Source of the DNA: Zygnema cylindricum
Lineage: Eukaryota > Streptophyta > Zygnematophyceae > Zygnematales > Zygnemataceae
DNA length: 64,000 nt
Reading direction: 5' to 3'
NCBI GenBank assembly: GCA_037447655.1
Contig: JBBHKE010001969.1
Span: 124,001 to 188,000, forward strand
The translations under genes and the position numbers were made by a program. Position 1 is the first letter of the stretch. Every line of letters begins with the position of its first letter. The notes under the pieces are model-generated. The model had not been told where the DNA came from. It did not search any database and saw nothing but the letters and a program-made list of their open reading frames with translations. Shown piece after piece: positions 11,270-23,309 of the stretch.

Positions 11270-12049
11270 TAGTGTTGGGTATTGAGGACCATTTGACGAT
11301 ATTCTATATGTATCAAATTTCAGGTACCCGATAATCGATAAATTGCTTCGATATATTGAAAAGCTAAACATCGCAATAAATCGCCGATATATTACCGATA
11401 TATCGCCGATATATCGAGGCTTTTTAAAAAAAAAAATGTAACTATTCTTGCTACATATTTTTTGATGAATTTTCCAACTCGAGTGTTTCCATATCCGAAA
11501 GCAGTTTAGTGTCATTATCCTCTTCACCTCCCATGCTGCCTCCCATCCCTTGGGAATCCATGGATAAAACTAAAAATTTAACCTTTCTATAATACTAGTC
11601 GCTTGAAATGGATAAGCATTAATGGCTAACAATATGCCTATGGAGAAAGCCTAAAACGAACAGTCTGCAATTCTTTTTTTTTTCAGATCATACTTTGACT
11701 AAATAAGTGTTAACTTTTTGTATGTGAAGTTCTCTACGTACTAAACAAGTAATTATATGAATTACATAATTAGTATTTTTTTGTCGGTTACATTTTGCGG
11801 CGTCTACCTTTTAAGTCATGGAAGGAAAATCACGGCATACGTGGCGTAGCACACAATTTGTCTTTTTCGCTAATATAACATATTATATAAAATAGTAAGT
11901 TGAAAAAAAATTTATATATATCGCGATATATATATCGCGATAATTTATGTTGGTCCCGATATGATATATTGAGGAGCCTGCTCGATCAATATTCGATATA
12001 TCGAATATCGAAATTATCGCGATATGAATTTACCCGATATCCAACACTA
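11270..12049. mobile_element. hAT-like non-autonomous element with TATCGATA-rich ends
   Basis: Ends are TAGTGTTGGGTATTG (left) and the inverse CGATATCCAACACTA (right). Both subterminal zones (11320-11420, 11925-12035) are packed with CGATAT/TATCG palindromic motifs. TAGTGTTG-type ends and clustered subterminal motifs are typical of hAT elements. No clear 8-bp duplication (cctacatg versus gtaggtac) and no transposase frame. Confidence 0.55.
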
Positions 12050-12278
12050 GTAGGTACACTTAAATGTGTACACGCAGTTGTTTTTTAGTTGTAGATGACC
12101 GTTCAAATAGAAATACACATTTTTATTCTCAGTTGTCACTCATAACGAACGATATCAAAAACACTTTTCTATTCTCGGTTACCACTCATTTCGAACGATA
12201 TCATTGGCAAAACACCCTAATTGAAACTATACAAAAAAAAAGTATACCGAGAATAGCTATAACTTTAAAAAACACTAA

Positions 12279-13238
12279 GGGCACTTTCCCATGTGTTAAA
12301 GTTACGGTTATATTTTGTCGTTTTCCTCCATACCCTAGCCCTCAACGAGAAAATCCGCAGATGTACCAAAAAAACGAAATTATCACGGTACAATTTGCGT
12401 TACCTTGAAAATTTAAATGTACTACAGTTTGTCGTCTAGCACGCTGCAGTTTGTCGTCTAGCTCGTTTCAACCCACTTTCGCGTCTTTCCATCTCATCTT
12501 CAAACTTTGTATAAAATCATATCGCGATGTTATTCTAAATAAAGTTCCATGATGTGTGTGAATAGGCATATGATGTCGGACGCGTCAGAGGTTTTTTACA
12601 TTTTTTGTGCGTGAAGTACCAAAAAAAAACCCATTGCACGTTTCTAGCTTGTGCGTGACTTTTTTCCGTGCACTTTTTTTCTTACAGGGGTTGTGGAGGG
12701 GTCTCGACCACCGGACGCCATTTCGCAAAAGCAAAGTCAATGAAAGCGCCACTCTCTCTCTCCCTCTCCCACTACCGCGTTTACCTCACGATTATAGCAA
12801 TGAAAAACGTCAATAATGGTATCAAATGAAAGATATCTAAAAACAATTTTTTTTTACTATCTTTGGGCGTATTTTGATGGCAAGTAGAGTGAGAAAGGAC
12901 AAAAAAACACAATCGGGAAACCATGGTGGGAAGTTTTAGAATTTGTGACGTCGGCGCTGTCATATTGAGCGTGACGTCAAAATGTCACAAACCGTAAACA
13001 TCTACAATGTCACAAGTAACTAGACGCCTACAACGGTCGCTATTTTGTAAACGTCATCAATTGTCACGAGTTTTGTAGTCTTCCACAACCCTCACAAGTT
13101 ACACCCACGTCTAAATGCGTCATTTTTTAAAGTAACAAGTTAATTTCCTTACATTATAATGCTATGAAAGTAGTACAGATAATCTTCGCTAAAAAACAAA
13201 GTTATAAGACTAAGTTATGGCTACATGGGAAAGTGACC
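12279..13238. mobile_element. Harbinger-like non-autonomous element H3 with TAA duplication
   Basis: Terminal repeats GGGCACTTTCCCATGT and the inverse of ACATGGGAAAGTGACC, flanked on both sides by TAA (12276-12278 and 13239-13241). A 3-bp TWA duplication is the PIF/Harbinger signature. Diverged but alignable to H1/H2 at both ends. It contains short repeated motifs TGTCACAA near 12980-13060. No coding frame. Confidence 0.65.
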
Positions 13239-15224
13239 TAATTCAACGTTTTGAATTATGACCCCCTGATCTTAAAATAGAATAATAACACTTTGCGTGA
13301 TATAGCTACAATTTAATTAATGTCAATTACACCACACTTTTAATCACTATTAGTGTTAAGGTACGGTCTTAGGTGACAAAGTAAGTGTTCCTTTTTGTCG
13401 TTTTTCTCAAAAACCTAGCGACGTATTGCCAGAGTTACAGCCGTACCAAGAAATTGCAAACATATAGAGTATAATTTGCATCATCTTCAAACTTATAATG
13501 TACCACAAGTTATCGTCTTGCATTTTTCGACCCACGTCGACGTCATCTTCAAACTTCATCTTAAAACACATCGGCGATGTGTTTTCAAATAAAGTAACAT
13601 CGCTCCATAGATAGAAAAAGAGATTCCCACGTGTCAAAATATTAAAAAAAACAATACTATTTTAGACGACGATAAAATGTACATGGTTGTTTCTTCTTGT
13701 CTGTTTGCATCTTGTACATTTTTTTATGGGTCTTAAGGCTTCGATGTCATTTCACCGAAAGGTGAAAAATATATAGAGGCGCCATGCTCGCGCCTCTCTC
13801 ACCTTGCTCACCGTGCCTCACCTTCACTTCAAAATTCACTACTTCTCGGCACGAGTGGAGGTAGGCACAACGTTGAGAGTGATCACACCTGCGCTAAGCA
13901 AATCACGCTGGGAAAAATCCAACAAACGCGCCCAAAAAGAACACGTTTTTTATTTTGCAGGGGCCTAAAGAATTATATGTTCAACCATGGTGACCGGACA
14001 AGAGAGGAGCACGCAAAAGCATATTGTTCAACCATGAACATTGTAGACTAAAAGGATGCAACTCTACCATGTCGCGCAAAGATATGTGAGGTACGAAAAC
14101 GTTTTAGAAAATGCGATGTGTCTTGCGACGTACTAAAAAAGTTGTAAAAAATACGGTGCGTCATGAGAGATTGGAGACGTTGACAACCGTCACGGACATT
14201 GTCGACGTATACAATCGTCACAAACTTGAGTAACAATTTCATTGTTACGCATTGTTACCCTTGAAAACCGTGTATGAAAAATCTTCCATTCAATACAAAG
14301 TAAGTTCGCTAAGTTACAATTACAGGGGTCGTCCACTTATTCTACATCGTTGGCCTTAAATTTTGACCCTTGTGTAAACTATAAATAATAATAATGTGTT
14401 TTTCTTTATGATAAGATAGGTATCGTCTCATTAGTGTCACTTAAGTTGTTTTAAGAGATATTGTAATTTTTAAAATTGTGTAGCATACGGAATGTGTAAG
14501 TCCGTATATAGAATGCTCATTGTTTCGTGGGAAAAATAGAAAAAACATAGAAAACAAGAGATCATGAGTGGCGTTCACAATATAAAGCGCACTCAATATG
14601 TGATTCATAATCATAAAGACGATGGAAAATCGAGTGATCATTTCCTCACATCGACTCTGTAAACATGGACTATAGTGGCTACATGATGTGAATGTAGCTA
14701 AATTAGTGTAATGTGTGTTAATTGGCGTTTTGCTTTGTTAGGGTTTATAAAACTTGGAATAACTTTAATAACATTATTTGTTTCCTTACACTAATAATTT
14801 CTTTATAGTAATAGGGATTCGGGTGTAGTTCAGGAGGTATTTAAATAGTGCAATGTACTAAATGTGCCAGTACTTAATTGCTTGTTATTTTATAACAAAG
14901 TAAATAGAAATTGTGAGACAACCGTGTCGACACGAGAAAGTGGGTGGATAGTAATAAAGACTAAGGGCAAATAAAGAGAAAAAAATTGCGCGAGCTTGTT
15001 TTCACATGTTTAAACGTCGACTATGAGAACACATACTATAACACGCGATAATTGTACGGCTTACACCGTACATATGTATGGTTTACTCCGTTGCAATGAG
15101 CCGTTGTTTTAAGGTTATACAGAGCACGTATTAGATTGCCATAAGTGGCATGCAACGCTATATAGAGTAAGCAATATAATACATTATATTATAAAGTACT
15201 ATTGTATAGCGTACTATATTTATT
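13239..15224. other. Transposon-remnant intergenic region
   Basis: About 13355-13670 resembles a badly decayed copy of the H-family left half (GTCGTTTTTCTC, GCCGTACCAAGAAATTG, a hairpin around 13567). The rest is AT-rich with repeated GTCACAA/GTCGAC motifs (14160-14270). No gene recognised. Confidence 0.35.
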
Positions 15225-15353
15225 TTCACTTATCGCCGATAAGGGCTTTGTTGGTCTCGGAGCGATATATCGGTAGCCCTCACAGTTCGATACCCGATAT
15301 CTAGCAGTATCGGTATTATTGCGATAAGTATTTTACCGATACACAACACTAAT
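15225..15353. mobile_element. Right end of a second TAGTGTTG-type hAT-like element
   Basis: Subterminal CGATA/TATCG motifs lead into ACCGATACACAACACTA, the inverse of a TAGTGTTG end. The left end was not found, so this is a fragment. Confidence 0.45.
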
Positions 15354-15734
15354 TATTAAATGCGAGACGCGAAACGTCGGACTCTCCTTTTTGACGAGTT
15401 TCACCCTAACAGAAGCCAGAGGTTGAAGGATTCTTCCCAATAGGAAGTATCCTGTGAAACGGATGAGCTGGTGAATACCTGGGATTGGATGCTTTTGTAC
15501 CTATCTCGTGGATTTTACCGGACTGCTATATGCCCGTCGCCATCGGCAACTATTCAGTAGCAATATGTGTCGTTTACCTCCTGTCATGAACTGTCATAAA
15601 TGAAGTAGACCGCCCATCGCAATTGGAGTTAGTGAATTATTAGCGTTAGCATTTTATTAGATTAACTAGGGCACATCGCATTTTATGACGTGGCTTATTG
15701 TGGGCCACCTACGTAAATTGCATTATCAACACTA

Positions 15735-15951
15735 CACCGCCAATCGTTATTAGCGTTGTGTACGCTAATTCCGTCCCGCTTTTTTTATATTTTATTCTCA
15801 AATAGAATTATCCACACTATTTTAAAAAAACCCTAATTCTCAATTAGAATAGACGATTTCTTCGAAAATTTCCAAATTCCCAATTAGCGTAAACCACGCT
15901 AATTATTCGTATACGCTAAAAAAACTTACACGCTAATAACGATTGGCGGTG
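15735..15951. mobile_element. MITE M2, perfect terminal repeats, TA duplication
   Basis: Both ends read CACCGCCAATCGTTATTAGC inward, identical over more than 20 bp, with TA immediately outside on each side (15733-15734 and 15952-15953). 217 bp, AT-rich, non-coding. TA duplications point to a Tc1/mariner-type source. A diverged left end of a sister copy lies at about 15607. Confidence 0.85.
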
Positions 15952-16329
15952 TACTGTAGTTTATGGATGTGGATCAAAAGTATCCTGCCTGAATTTTAGA
16001 ATGATTACCACTAACATTGGTCGGTTAACTGTACTGATTCCACAAATCGGGGCTGTGAATTTAACGCATAATGACTACCCCTAGGCTGCTAGGCACCCTG
16101 GATTGACCTGGACAACAAACTTAAATTCTTACAGAGGGAAACTCCGCGGACGCTGGTACTACGATCAAGAACCGACAGTGACGTAACTCTAATCTACGGC
16201 TTTTCTCCGAGTTCAAGTCAAACATACTTTTAGGGGCTTGGAGCCCACCAAGGCCCAGTTTCGTGCCATTTATGACAGTTTTCCAATGACGTGTCGATTT
16301 ATGCCTGTATGGCCGCAGGATTGCTATCT

Positions 16330-16546
16330 CACCGCGCATCGTTATTAGTGTCAACAACTCTAATTTGGGTTCTTAAAATCTTGTTTTTTTTCCACAATTA
16401 GTATACATGATTTTCTAAATTAAATTAACAACGCTATTTAAGGAAGTGGAGCATAATCTGCCACGTTTCTGGCACTAAATTATAATCAATAACACTATTT
16501 TTTTTTTACGCTATTTGAACTTTGACACTAATAACGATGCGCGGTG
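16330..16546. mobile_element. MITE M3, perfect terminal repeats
   Basis: Ends CACCGCGCATCGTTATTAGT are identical over more than 20 bp. The right flank is TA; the left flank is CT, and the 7-mer GCTATCT occurs just outside both ends, so the target duplication is ambiguous. 217 bp. Confidence 0.8.
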
Positions 16547-17134
16547 TAGCTATCTGGACTGTAAAAGTTTGGCCAATCACCAATTTTGGCGATAAATTGA
16601 CCCGGAAAGTGACCTCACTGACCTGAGAGTCCCTAGCCATCTGACGTATAATGACACCCCTTCCGGACGCTGGTCCATTTTTCCAGGCAATCAAAACGCC
16701 TATTCCACTGGTATTGAAACCAACACAAGTTCATAACCAGTACATCACTATACATATCTGATATTGCTAATCAACAAATATTTGCTTGAATGAATACTGA
16801 TTCCGTAATTAAGCGGTGCAACCGCAACCGAATTGGTTGTCTATTATTAGTTTTTTTCACAAACGAGAAGTCGTTGTGTCATATTTCATACGCGTGGGGA
16901 AAAGCTCGTACGCGTTTACCGTATTCCGTTTACCGTAGTCCGAGGCTGAATATACTTGACGTCCGCAGATTTCTCGTTTCCTTGTTCATCAGAGTTCCAA
17001 AATCCGATTTGTACTCCGTGGAATGCTCATATGGTGTCTTCTTGGTCAACATTCCGTGCATTAATAAAGTCTTAGACAAACACTTTCGTGAATGAAGCAA
17101 TATACATATTAAGCGAGGCTTCTTGCTGGAGTTT
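16547..17134. other. Upstream region of the rhomboid gene
   Basis: A 101-codon frame at 16790-17095 has no recognisable motif and is probably chance or leader sequence. No promoter element was identified with confidence. Confidence 0.3.
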
Positions 17135-17326
17135 ACAGCTGAAGAACTCCATAGACATTTGTAAATACATTTTGTCCTCTTCTCTCTCTCTTCCTCTATT
17201 CCTTTCGTTCTCTTTCTTACAACTTTTTTTTACAGCTTAAGAACTCCGTAGACATTCGGATACACATTTTGTCCTCCTCTTTCTCTCTCTCCCTTTCTTC
17301 CTTTCGTTCTCGTTCTTACAACTTAG
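17135..17326 (+). repeat. Two tandem ~97-bp units in the rhomboid 5' region
   Basis: The segment from ACAGCTGAAGAACTCC to CTTTCTTACAAC is repeated at once (second unit from 17232) with about 85-90% identity. Each unit contains a CT-rich stretch. It may lie in a 5' UTR intron. Confidence 0.8.
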
Positions 17327-17470
17327 TAATCACTGTGTAGAAACAACAAACATTATATTTTTTTTTGAAAAGCTTACTAATCATCCTTACTATCTCTTTG
17401 TCATCCGTTACAAGCAACTGTACTGTTGACAATAGTTTCCTTGCAGATTGTTTTTACAACAATCCTGTCA

Positions 17471-20400
17471 ATGAACTTACATCCGGGCTTTGCCTCCTCT
17501 CACAGAAGCCAGGAATCTAGCGAGTCTGACCTTTACAGGGACTCTCCAACCGCCATGGAAATGGCAAGGTCCACTTCTTCTGTTTCGGAACCAAGACATC
17601 AACATCAAAACAGTAATCCGTTTCATGAAGGAGATCACTCTCAGTCTTTTGGAAAACCTTATCCTGGTCCTCCTCCTCCTTTCCAAGTGATTGCAAGTCA
17701 AGGATATGGTCACCAGGACCATTTAAGTCCTGCTTGGTCACATCCACCTACAACTCAAACATACAATCCTCCTCCTCCACCAGAGAGTCCCGAGGCATTG
17801 ACTAATAAGAATGCTCCAAAATTTCAGTGGATTTTTCCTACAATCGTATTGTCAACATGTATAATTATGTTTATTGTGGAGTTGATCGTCAACAACTGTC
17901 CGGATAGGGTAACCGGTGGAGACAAATGCGTGCTTTCTTTTTTAGGCCCATTGTCATTTCAACCATTGAAAGAAAATCCTCTCTTTGGACCATCAACACA
18001 AGCGTGAGTTCTCTTTTCTTAACATTATCCATTGTGCTGTAAGTAAGATTTCAATAAGATAATCTTGAGAAATGAAATGTCAAAGCATTGTGCACTCCTT
18101 TTGTTTTCCATGTTTAACCCATTTTATGCATAGTAACTTCGTTTGATTGGGAACTGCTGATAAATAGTTGAATTTTGGCAAATTATTCAAAACATTTCTT
18201 CTTTACGGTGGTTCTTGGTGTCTTTGTCAAGGTTTTTGTCATTTTCTTGCCTGATAGAGGAGGTTTTGCAGGGATTCCTAATCTTTCTCTTGATTCAGTA
18301 AAGAAAACCTTCTGATTATTTCAGTTGTTTTCTTCTCTAGTTGAGAACTGATTGTTTGGTCCTTTACAAGAGCAGCTTATTGTCCATCATCATACCGTAG
18401 ATTTGGATGCAGTAATATTGTCTGGATTTAATTGTCCAAACATTTATTTTGAAATAAAATCTGTTTTTCACCAATTAAATTTGATGACTGTAGTCGGTGC
18501 CCCCTAACATTGCAATGTGCTGCTCCATTTTGCTTTAATCATTTGAAGCTCACTATAAGTGTGGTAGACAGTATATAAGTGCTCGTGTTTCTTTAATAGC
18601 TTCTCCTAACATTGTGGCTGCTTTTACTTGCTTGTAACAGGTTGCTCAATACCGGAGCTTTGGATTCGGATAAAGTGGTGAATCATGGACAAGGATGGAG
18701 GTTATTCACTTGCATGTGGCTTCATGCCGGAGTTATTCACCTATTGTCGAACATGCTCGCTTTTTGGTGGATTGGCCTCCCTCTCCAGCGTGATTTTGGT
18801 ACATGTAAGGACTACTCTACTACCTACCCCTAAGAGCATACTTTATGGGCATTGAAACTCTCTTTCTCTTCCTCCTTACCCTCGCCCTCTCCCTCGCCCT
18901 TTCCCTCGCCCTTTCCCTCGCCCTTTCCCTCGCCCTCTCCCTCGCCCTCTCCCTCTCCCTCTCCCTCTCCCTCTCCCTCTCCCTCTCTTAAGGATTTAAG
19001 TATTTACATGATACCGAGGTGTATATGTGAGGAGTGGGAGGCAGTTTACTTCAGAAAGGAATCGAGGTAGACTTAGGACAGGGTGTAGTGGGGAAGGCTC
19101 GAGTGTATTAGAGGAAGTTGAAAACGGGAGAGAAATATAAATACAGTGAGGAGGACATTGAATGGCAAAAGGGAGTGGAAATATGTGATAGACGAGGAAG
19201 AAAGCTTAATGCTGCATAGATTTGGGAAAATTCGTAAAGAGAGTGGAAAGGAAAAAGGTTTCAGACTGGGAGAGATAAGATAGTGTTAATTGAAGTTCTG
19301 TGGGGCATTCAAGGGTAGTTAATGTTACTGACGTTCAGAAGGTTGAGAGGATGTGACGAATGAATAGGAGAGGGCAGGAGTGGGTCCATTTGTGAAAATT
19401 GCGGGACATTTAAGATAGCAATATACTGGTCAAGTACTTCAAAGTTTTGTTTGAAAGCCTTGCCATTTGGAAGGCATATATCGGATCCAGATCAAAATTC
19501 CCAGAGTGTATCTTTCCAACATTTTTTTTGTCCAGTCTTCACCTATTTTGTGTTATAAGAAATTTAAGACAGCATCGTTCAGGATGTCGCTGAAAAAGTA
19601 TTCAGTGTATTTGTGTAATTTTGCTTCAGTATGTCCCGTGGTTTATAACTCAAGATTTTTTTGGTTGTGTCTTGCAGTAAAAATTGCAGTTATTTATCTT
19701 TTATCCGGCTTTGGGGGAAGCCTGATGTCCGCCCTATTTTTGGTCAATGCGATCTCTGTCGGAGCGTCTGGTGCAGTTTTTGGTCTTTTGGGGGCAACCC
19801 TAGCTGACCTTTTAATCAACTGGGGAAGATATACGAGTAGAGTGAGTAACAATCACGATGTCCTTGCCCATTCAAACTTCAGCCTTTTCTAACTTGAGAC
19901 CCTCCACTTTTGAGGTTTTTCTGCCTTAAAATTTCTAACCCTGTGCTTTTTCTATTCTGAACTCCTGATGTCTTGAAACTTTTTGACTGAATACTGTTTC
20001 TATTTTAAAGCCATAATTATTTGGTGAGTTTTCAGTGTGTACAAATTGTTCTTAAGCTTTGAACGTAGGAAAAGCAGCAGTGAACTTAGTAAAATAATGT
20101 TCTGGCAAAGTCTTAGGTTGTTACATTTCAATGATTTAGTCACTTCACAAGGATGATCCTCTTTTATCATGTATACACATCTCAAATATATTTAAACTAC
20201 ATGGCAGAATGTTCTCATCTTTTTTTTTTCTGCGTATCTACCTTTCCTTTTTTGCTCCTTATCAAATTTTTGTAAAAGGCTCTCTATGCAAACAACTTTG
20301 GCTGTTTTGGCAATTTTTCCTCTATTTCTTAACTTCTTTTAGCATCTGAACTCACTTTATCGATGATCCGGTGATTGTCAGGTTGCAGCCCTATGTTCCT

Positions 20401-21913
20401 TATTCCTCATTATTGCAGTCAACCTTGTTCTCGGTCTTATGCCTTATGTCGACAATTTTGCCCACATTGGAGGTTTTGTGTCGGGCTTTTTACTCGGTTT
20501 ACTCCTTCTTGTCCATCCTAAACTGGAATGGGAACAACTTCGGGACAATCCTGTGGGATATTCTATCGGTGGACGAGGGAAGAAGTTTTCAAAATGTCAA
20601 ACTTTTACAAGAATAATAGTTGCAGTTATTCTGGTCGCAGGGTGAGGCTCATTTTGATTTACTTTGGGGGGTGGAGGAGATGGGGTGTTCACAAATAAAA
20701 AGTATACTATTTCAAGGTCAAAGACAGGGAAGGTTTTTTGTGAGTATTCGGAATATTTTTGGCGATTGTTTTTGGAACGGTTACTTCTACAGTGATTTAC
20801 AAGCAAAAACTTTGTCAACCGGTTGATTAAAACTTTCCATGGAAAACCTGGTAAACTAATTAACACTTTCTTGTGGTTTTTCAGATATCTTGCGGCTATC
20901 ATTTCTTTATTTACGGGAGTTGATGCCAATAAAGGCTGCGATTGGTGCCACTACCTCTCCTGTGTTGAGACATCGTGGTGGGACTGTACCGCCACTTCGA
21001 CCTCGACACCTCTCACCTGTCAGGTGAGTTACTACCTTTTTCTTGTCTCTTTCAAGGTTTTCGAAGCTTGTTGACTTTCTATTTGTTATCGACGACCTTC
21101 TTATCAGTTGTCATCCTCTTTCCATAATCTTTTTAGGATGTCAAATCCTAATTGTGAATGCAGGTTTTAAGAAATTTCTAGCTAATTCGTTTTTGTCCGA
21201 TTTCAATTCATGCATGTATTGATTTTTCTTTAATTCTGGCTTTTTGCAAAACAGAAATAAGAAATACTATTTCGTCTCTATAACCACGATGTTGCATGTT
21301 ATTGAAAACCCTGTTTATATCCTTTGGGATTCACGCACTTGCCTGCTCGAGAATTGCCTATTTGGGTGTGATTTTATTCTCTCCAAATTATGATTCCTTT
21401 AGTGTGCAGGTTTTTTTTTAAATAAGAATCTGACCTTTGTTCCTTCAGCAAAGAAAAGTTTGCAATTTAGGAATGTTTTCACATGCAATTGTACACAAGT
21501 GAAAGTGAAAAGTGAGAGAAATTGAAAGTGAAAATGAAAATGTGACCTCAGAAGAATCACCAGAGAAGATTTAAAAAGCAGATTCTCTGATAGCGTCCGG
21601 CATCTCTCTGTATACACTTAAAGACAAGAGTCACTTCTGAATCAGATAAATATGATGGATGATTTTTTCCTTCAGTAGATAGTTGTTTCCCTCGATACAG
21701 CAATTTAGGAAATGGTAGTCGTATTTGTTCTCCATGATTTGTCCCGGTCTGACCAATGTTCTCTGTTGAACTTTTACGGAACTGCAGCTTGTGACAGCGG
21801 ATGATGGATCTCGATCCATGGTTTGTCCTGATCTCACATCGCACGCTCTCTCTTCTACTGATGGTTCCACTACGGACGAACTATCGGCTCTTTGTACGCA
21901 GTTGTGTGGTTGA
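17471..21913 (+). CDS. RBL: Plant-type rhomboid intramembrane serine protease, six exons
   Basis: Exons 17471-18003, 18641-18804, 19678-19841, 20382-20641, 20885-21023 and 21788-21913 all join in frame with GT-AG introns and total 1386 nt (461 residues). Rhomboids cut transmembrane segments within the membrane. The order is a cytosolic Pro/Ser/His-rich N-terminus, a first membrane span ([16 protein letters not shown]), a loop with [20 protein letters not shown] (WR motif and oxyanion-hole Asn), LLSGFGGSL, the catalytic Ser in [12 protein letters not shown], the catalytic His in NFAHIGGF, and two more spans. The C-terminus is Cys-rich and ends [10 protein letters not shown], like plant RBL proteins. 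All active-site residues are present. An acceptor at 17445-17446 lies in frame just upstream, so an extra 5' exon (probably UTR) is likely. Localisation (Golgi/secretory) is inferred from the plant RBL family. Confidence 0.93.
18866..18988 (+). repeat. CTCCCTCGCCCTTTC minisatellite in rhomboid intron 2
   Basis: About 120 bp of alternating CCCTCGCC and CCCTTTCC/CCCTCTCC units. The frame through it (Pro/Ser repeats) is an artefact. Confidence 0.9.
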
Positions 21914-22853
21914 TAAAACCATTTTAGGTCAAAACCTTAAGCTGAAAATCCTTAGGTGAAAAGCCTTTGAAGTATGACATAAAGTAAAGTATGGTTCCAG
22001 TTTTGAGGAACTATCAGCACATTGTACTAAATTGTATCGAGTAGAAAACCTTTAAGTGAATTTAATGGGCAACATAAAGTAGAGCTTTTACACAGTGTTA
22101 TTTTACTGTCGTGTAAATGGCCAAAAATATCTATCAGTTCTTGATAGTTAAGCAGTTCCGTAACAAAACTCGCGAAAGTCCAAAAGTTTGCTCTACTTTG
22201 AGCTGTACAGCTTTAATTTTTTATCGGTAGAAATATTGTAGCCGTCATTTTAAGGACATTTAAATGTCCTTGAAAGAGTTCGAGACGCTAAACTATTTCG
22301 TTTCCAAGTTGATAGGAATCAATATTCAACAACAAATTGTGTTTTAATCACTTTTGGCAGTTGGCAAACTGTAAATAACTGCTGCAATATGATAATGCAA
22401 AGGTGACTTCATGGATCGAAGTGGATGAAGTGTTTATTTTTTGTTGTTTTTTTGTTGTTGTTATTGCTGTTGTTGTTGAAAATTTCTTCTTGTTGACAGG
22501 TTGTGACAAATTGAATTTTTGGAAGTTGATCACTTCGTGACACTCGATAAAAACCCTCGTCAAACTACTGCTAGTACCAGTAATTTGCAATTTTTGTAGT
22601 TAACTCCCAGTTGTTAAAAGAAATTGAATTCCAGGTACAGTTCTTTACCAAATGGAACTATTCGAGTACATTGGAACAAAAAAGGAATGGCAAATACGAA
22701 ACTGATAATATGAACTTGGATCGAAGCAAACAAAAAGGGTAAACAAGTCAAGAGAAACCACCACACAAATAGGTGCAAGCCAACAAAATCACATCGAAAA
22801 GGCGTGTCAAAAACAAAAACTATCAACCCAGTTTCAACATAGCTAAAAAACTA
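21914..22853. other. 3' flank of the rhomboid gene
   Basis: No gene recognised. A TTGTTG-type simple repeat lies at about 22437-22490. No AATAAA hexamer was picked out with confidence. Confidence 0.35.
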
Positions 22854-23009
22854 CACTGCTCATCGTTATTAGTGTTAATAACAAAAATCACAAAATAGAG
22901 TTAACAACATTGCGTGGACTACAATCTGCCCCGTCACTAAATTAGTGTTATTGATTCTAATTTCGCATTAACACTAATAAATATTTAACGCTAATAACGA
23001 TGAACAGTG
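22854..23009. mobile_element. MITE M4, TA duplication
   Basis: Left end CACTGCTCATCGTTATTAGT, right end the inverse of CACTGTTCATCGTTATTAGC, TA on both sides. 156 bp, the shortest copy. Confidence 0.85.
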
Positions 23010-23011
23010 TA

Positions 23012-23200
23012 CTAAAAGCAACCCCTTAAATTCCCTAGACTCGACGGAACATAATTCCTTTCCACGTTGACAAAAGCAGTTCCTTTATCCACAGCATCAA
23101 TAGCAAATCCGAGGAAAGGTGGAAGCTTCCACTCGCTGCAAAGCCACGGCTCAACGCCTTTTGCGACGTGTGCACTCTTTTTGCGTGCACTCCTACACTT
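23012..23200 (-). pseudogene. Possible coding fragment, unrecognised
   Basis: A 62-residue frame without ATG has protein-like composition (for example SEWKLPPFLGFAIDAVDKG then TAFVNVERNYVPSS) and ends at the edge of MITE M4. A possible 3' splice site (CATCAG) lies just upstream. I cannot assign a family. An overlapping ATG frame on the same strand (23307-23035) is less protein-like. Confidence 0.2.
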
Positions 23201-23309
23201 CTATAACTGATGCAGTGGTGATGTGATAAAAAGAACCACAAAAGTAGGAGAGCTCCCAAGGGCCCTCCTCTCAGAAGAACGGCGACCATAAGGAGAGAGG
23301 AACTCATGC

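Noticed and set aside
16790-17095. 101-codon ATG frame before the rhomboid gene
   Set aside because: No motif, no splice link to the rhomboid exons, composition like intergenic DNA.
17426-17470. Rhomboid start at 17426
   Set aside because: The frame opens there only with TTG and crosses a strong acceptor (TTCCTTGCAG); ATG 17471 is preferred.
18852-19070. Pro/Ser repeat frame
   Set aside because: It is the CCCTCGCC minisatellite in rhomboid intron 2.
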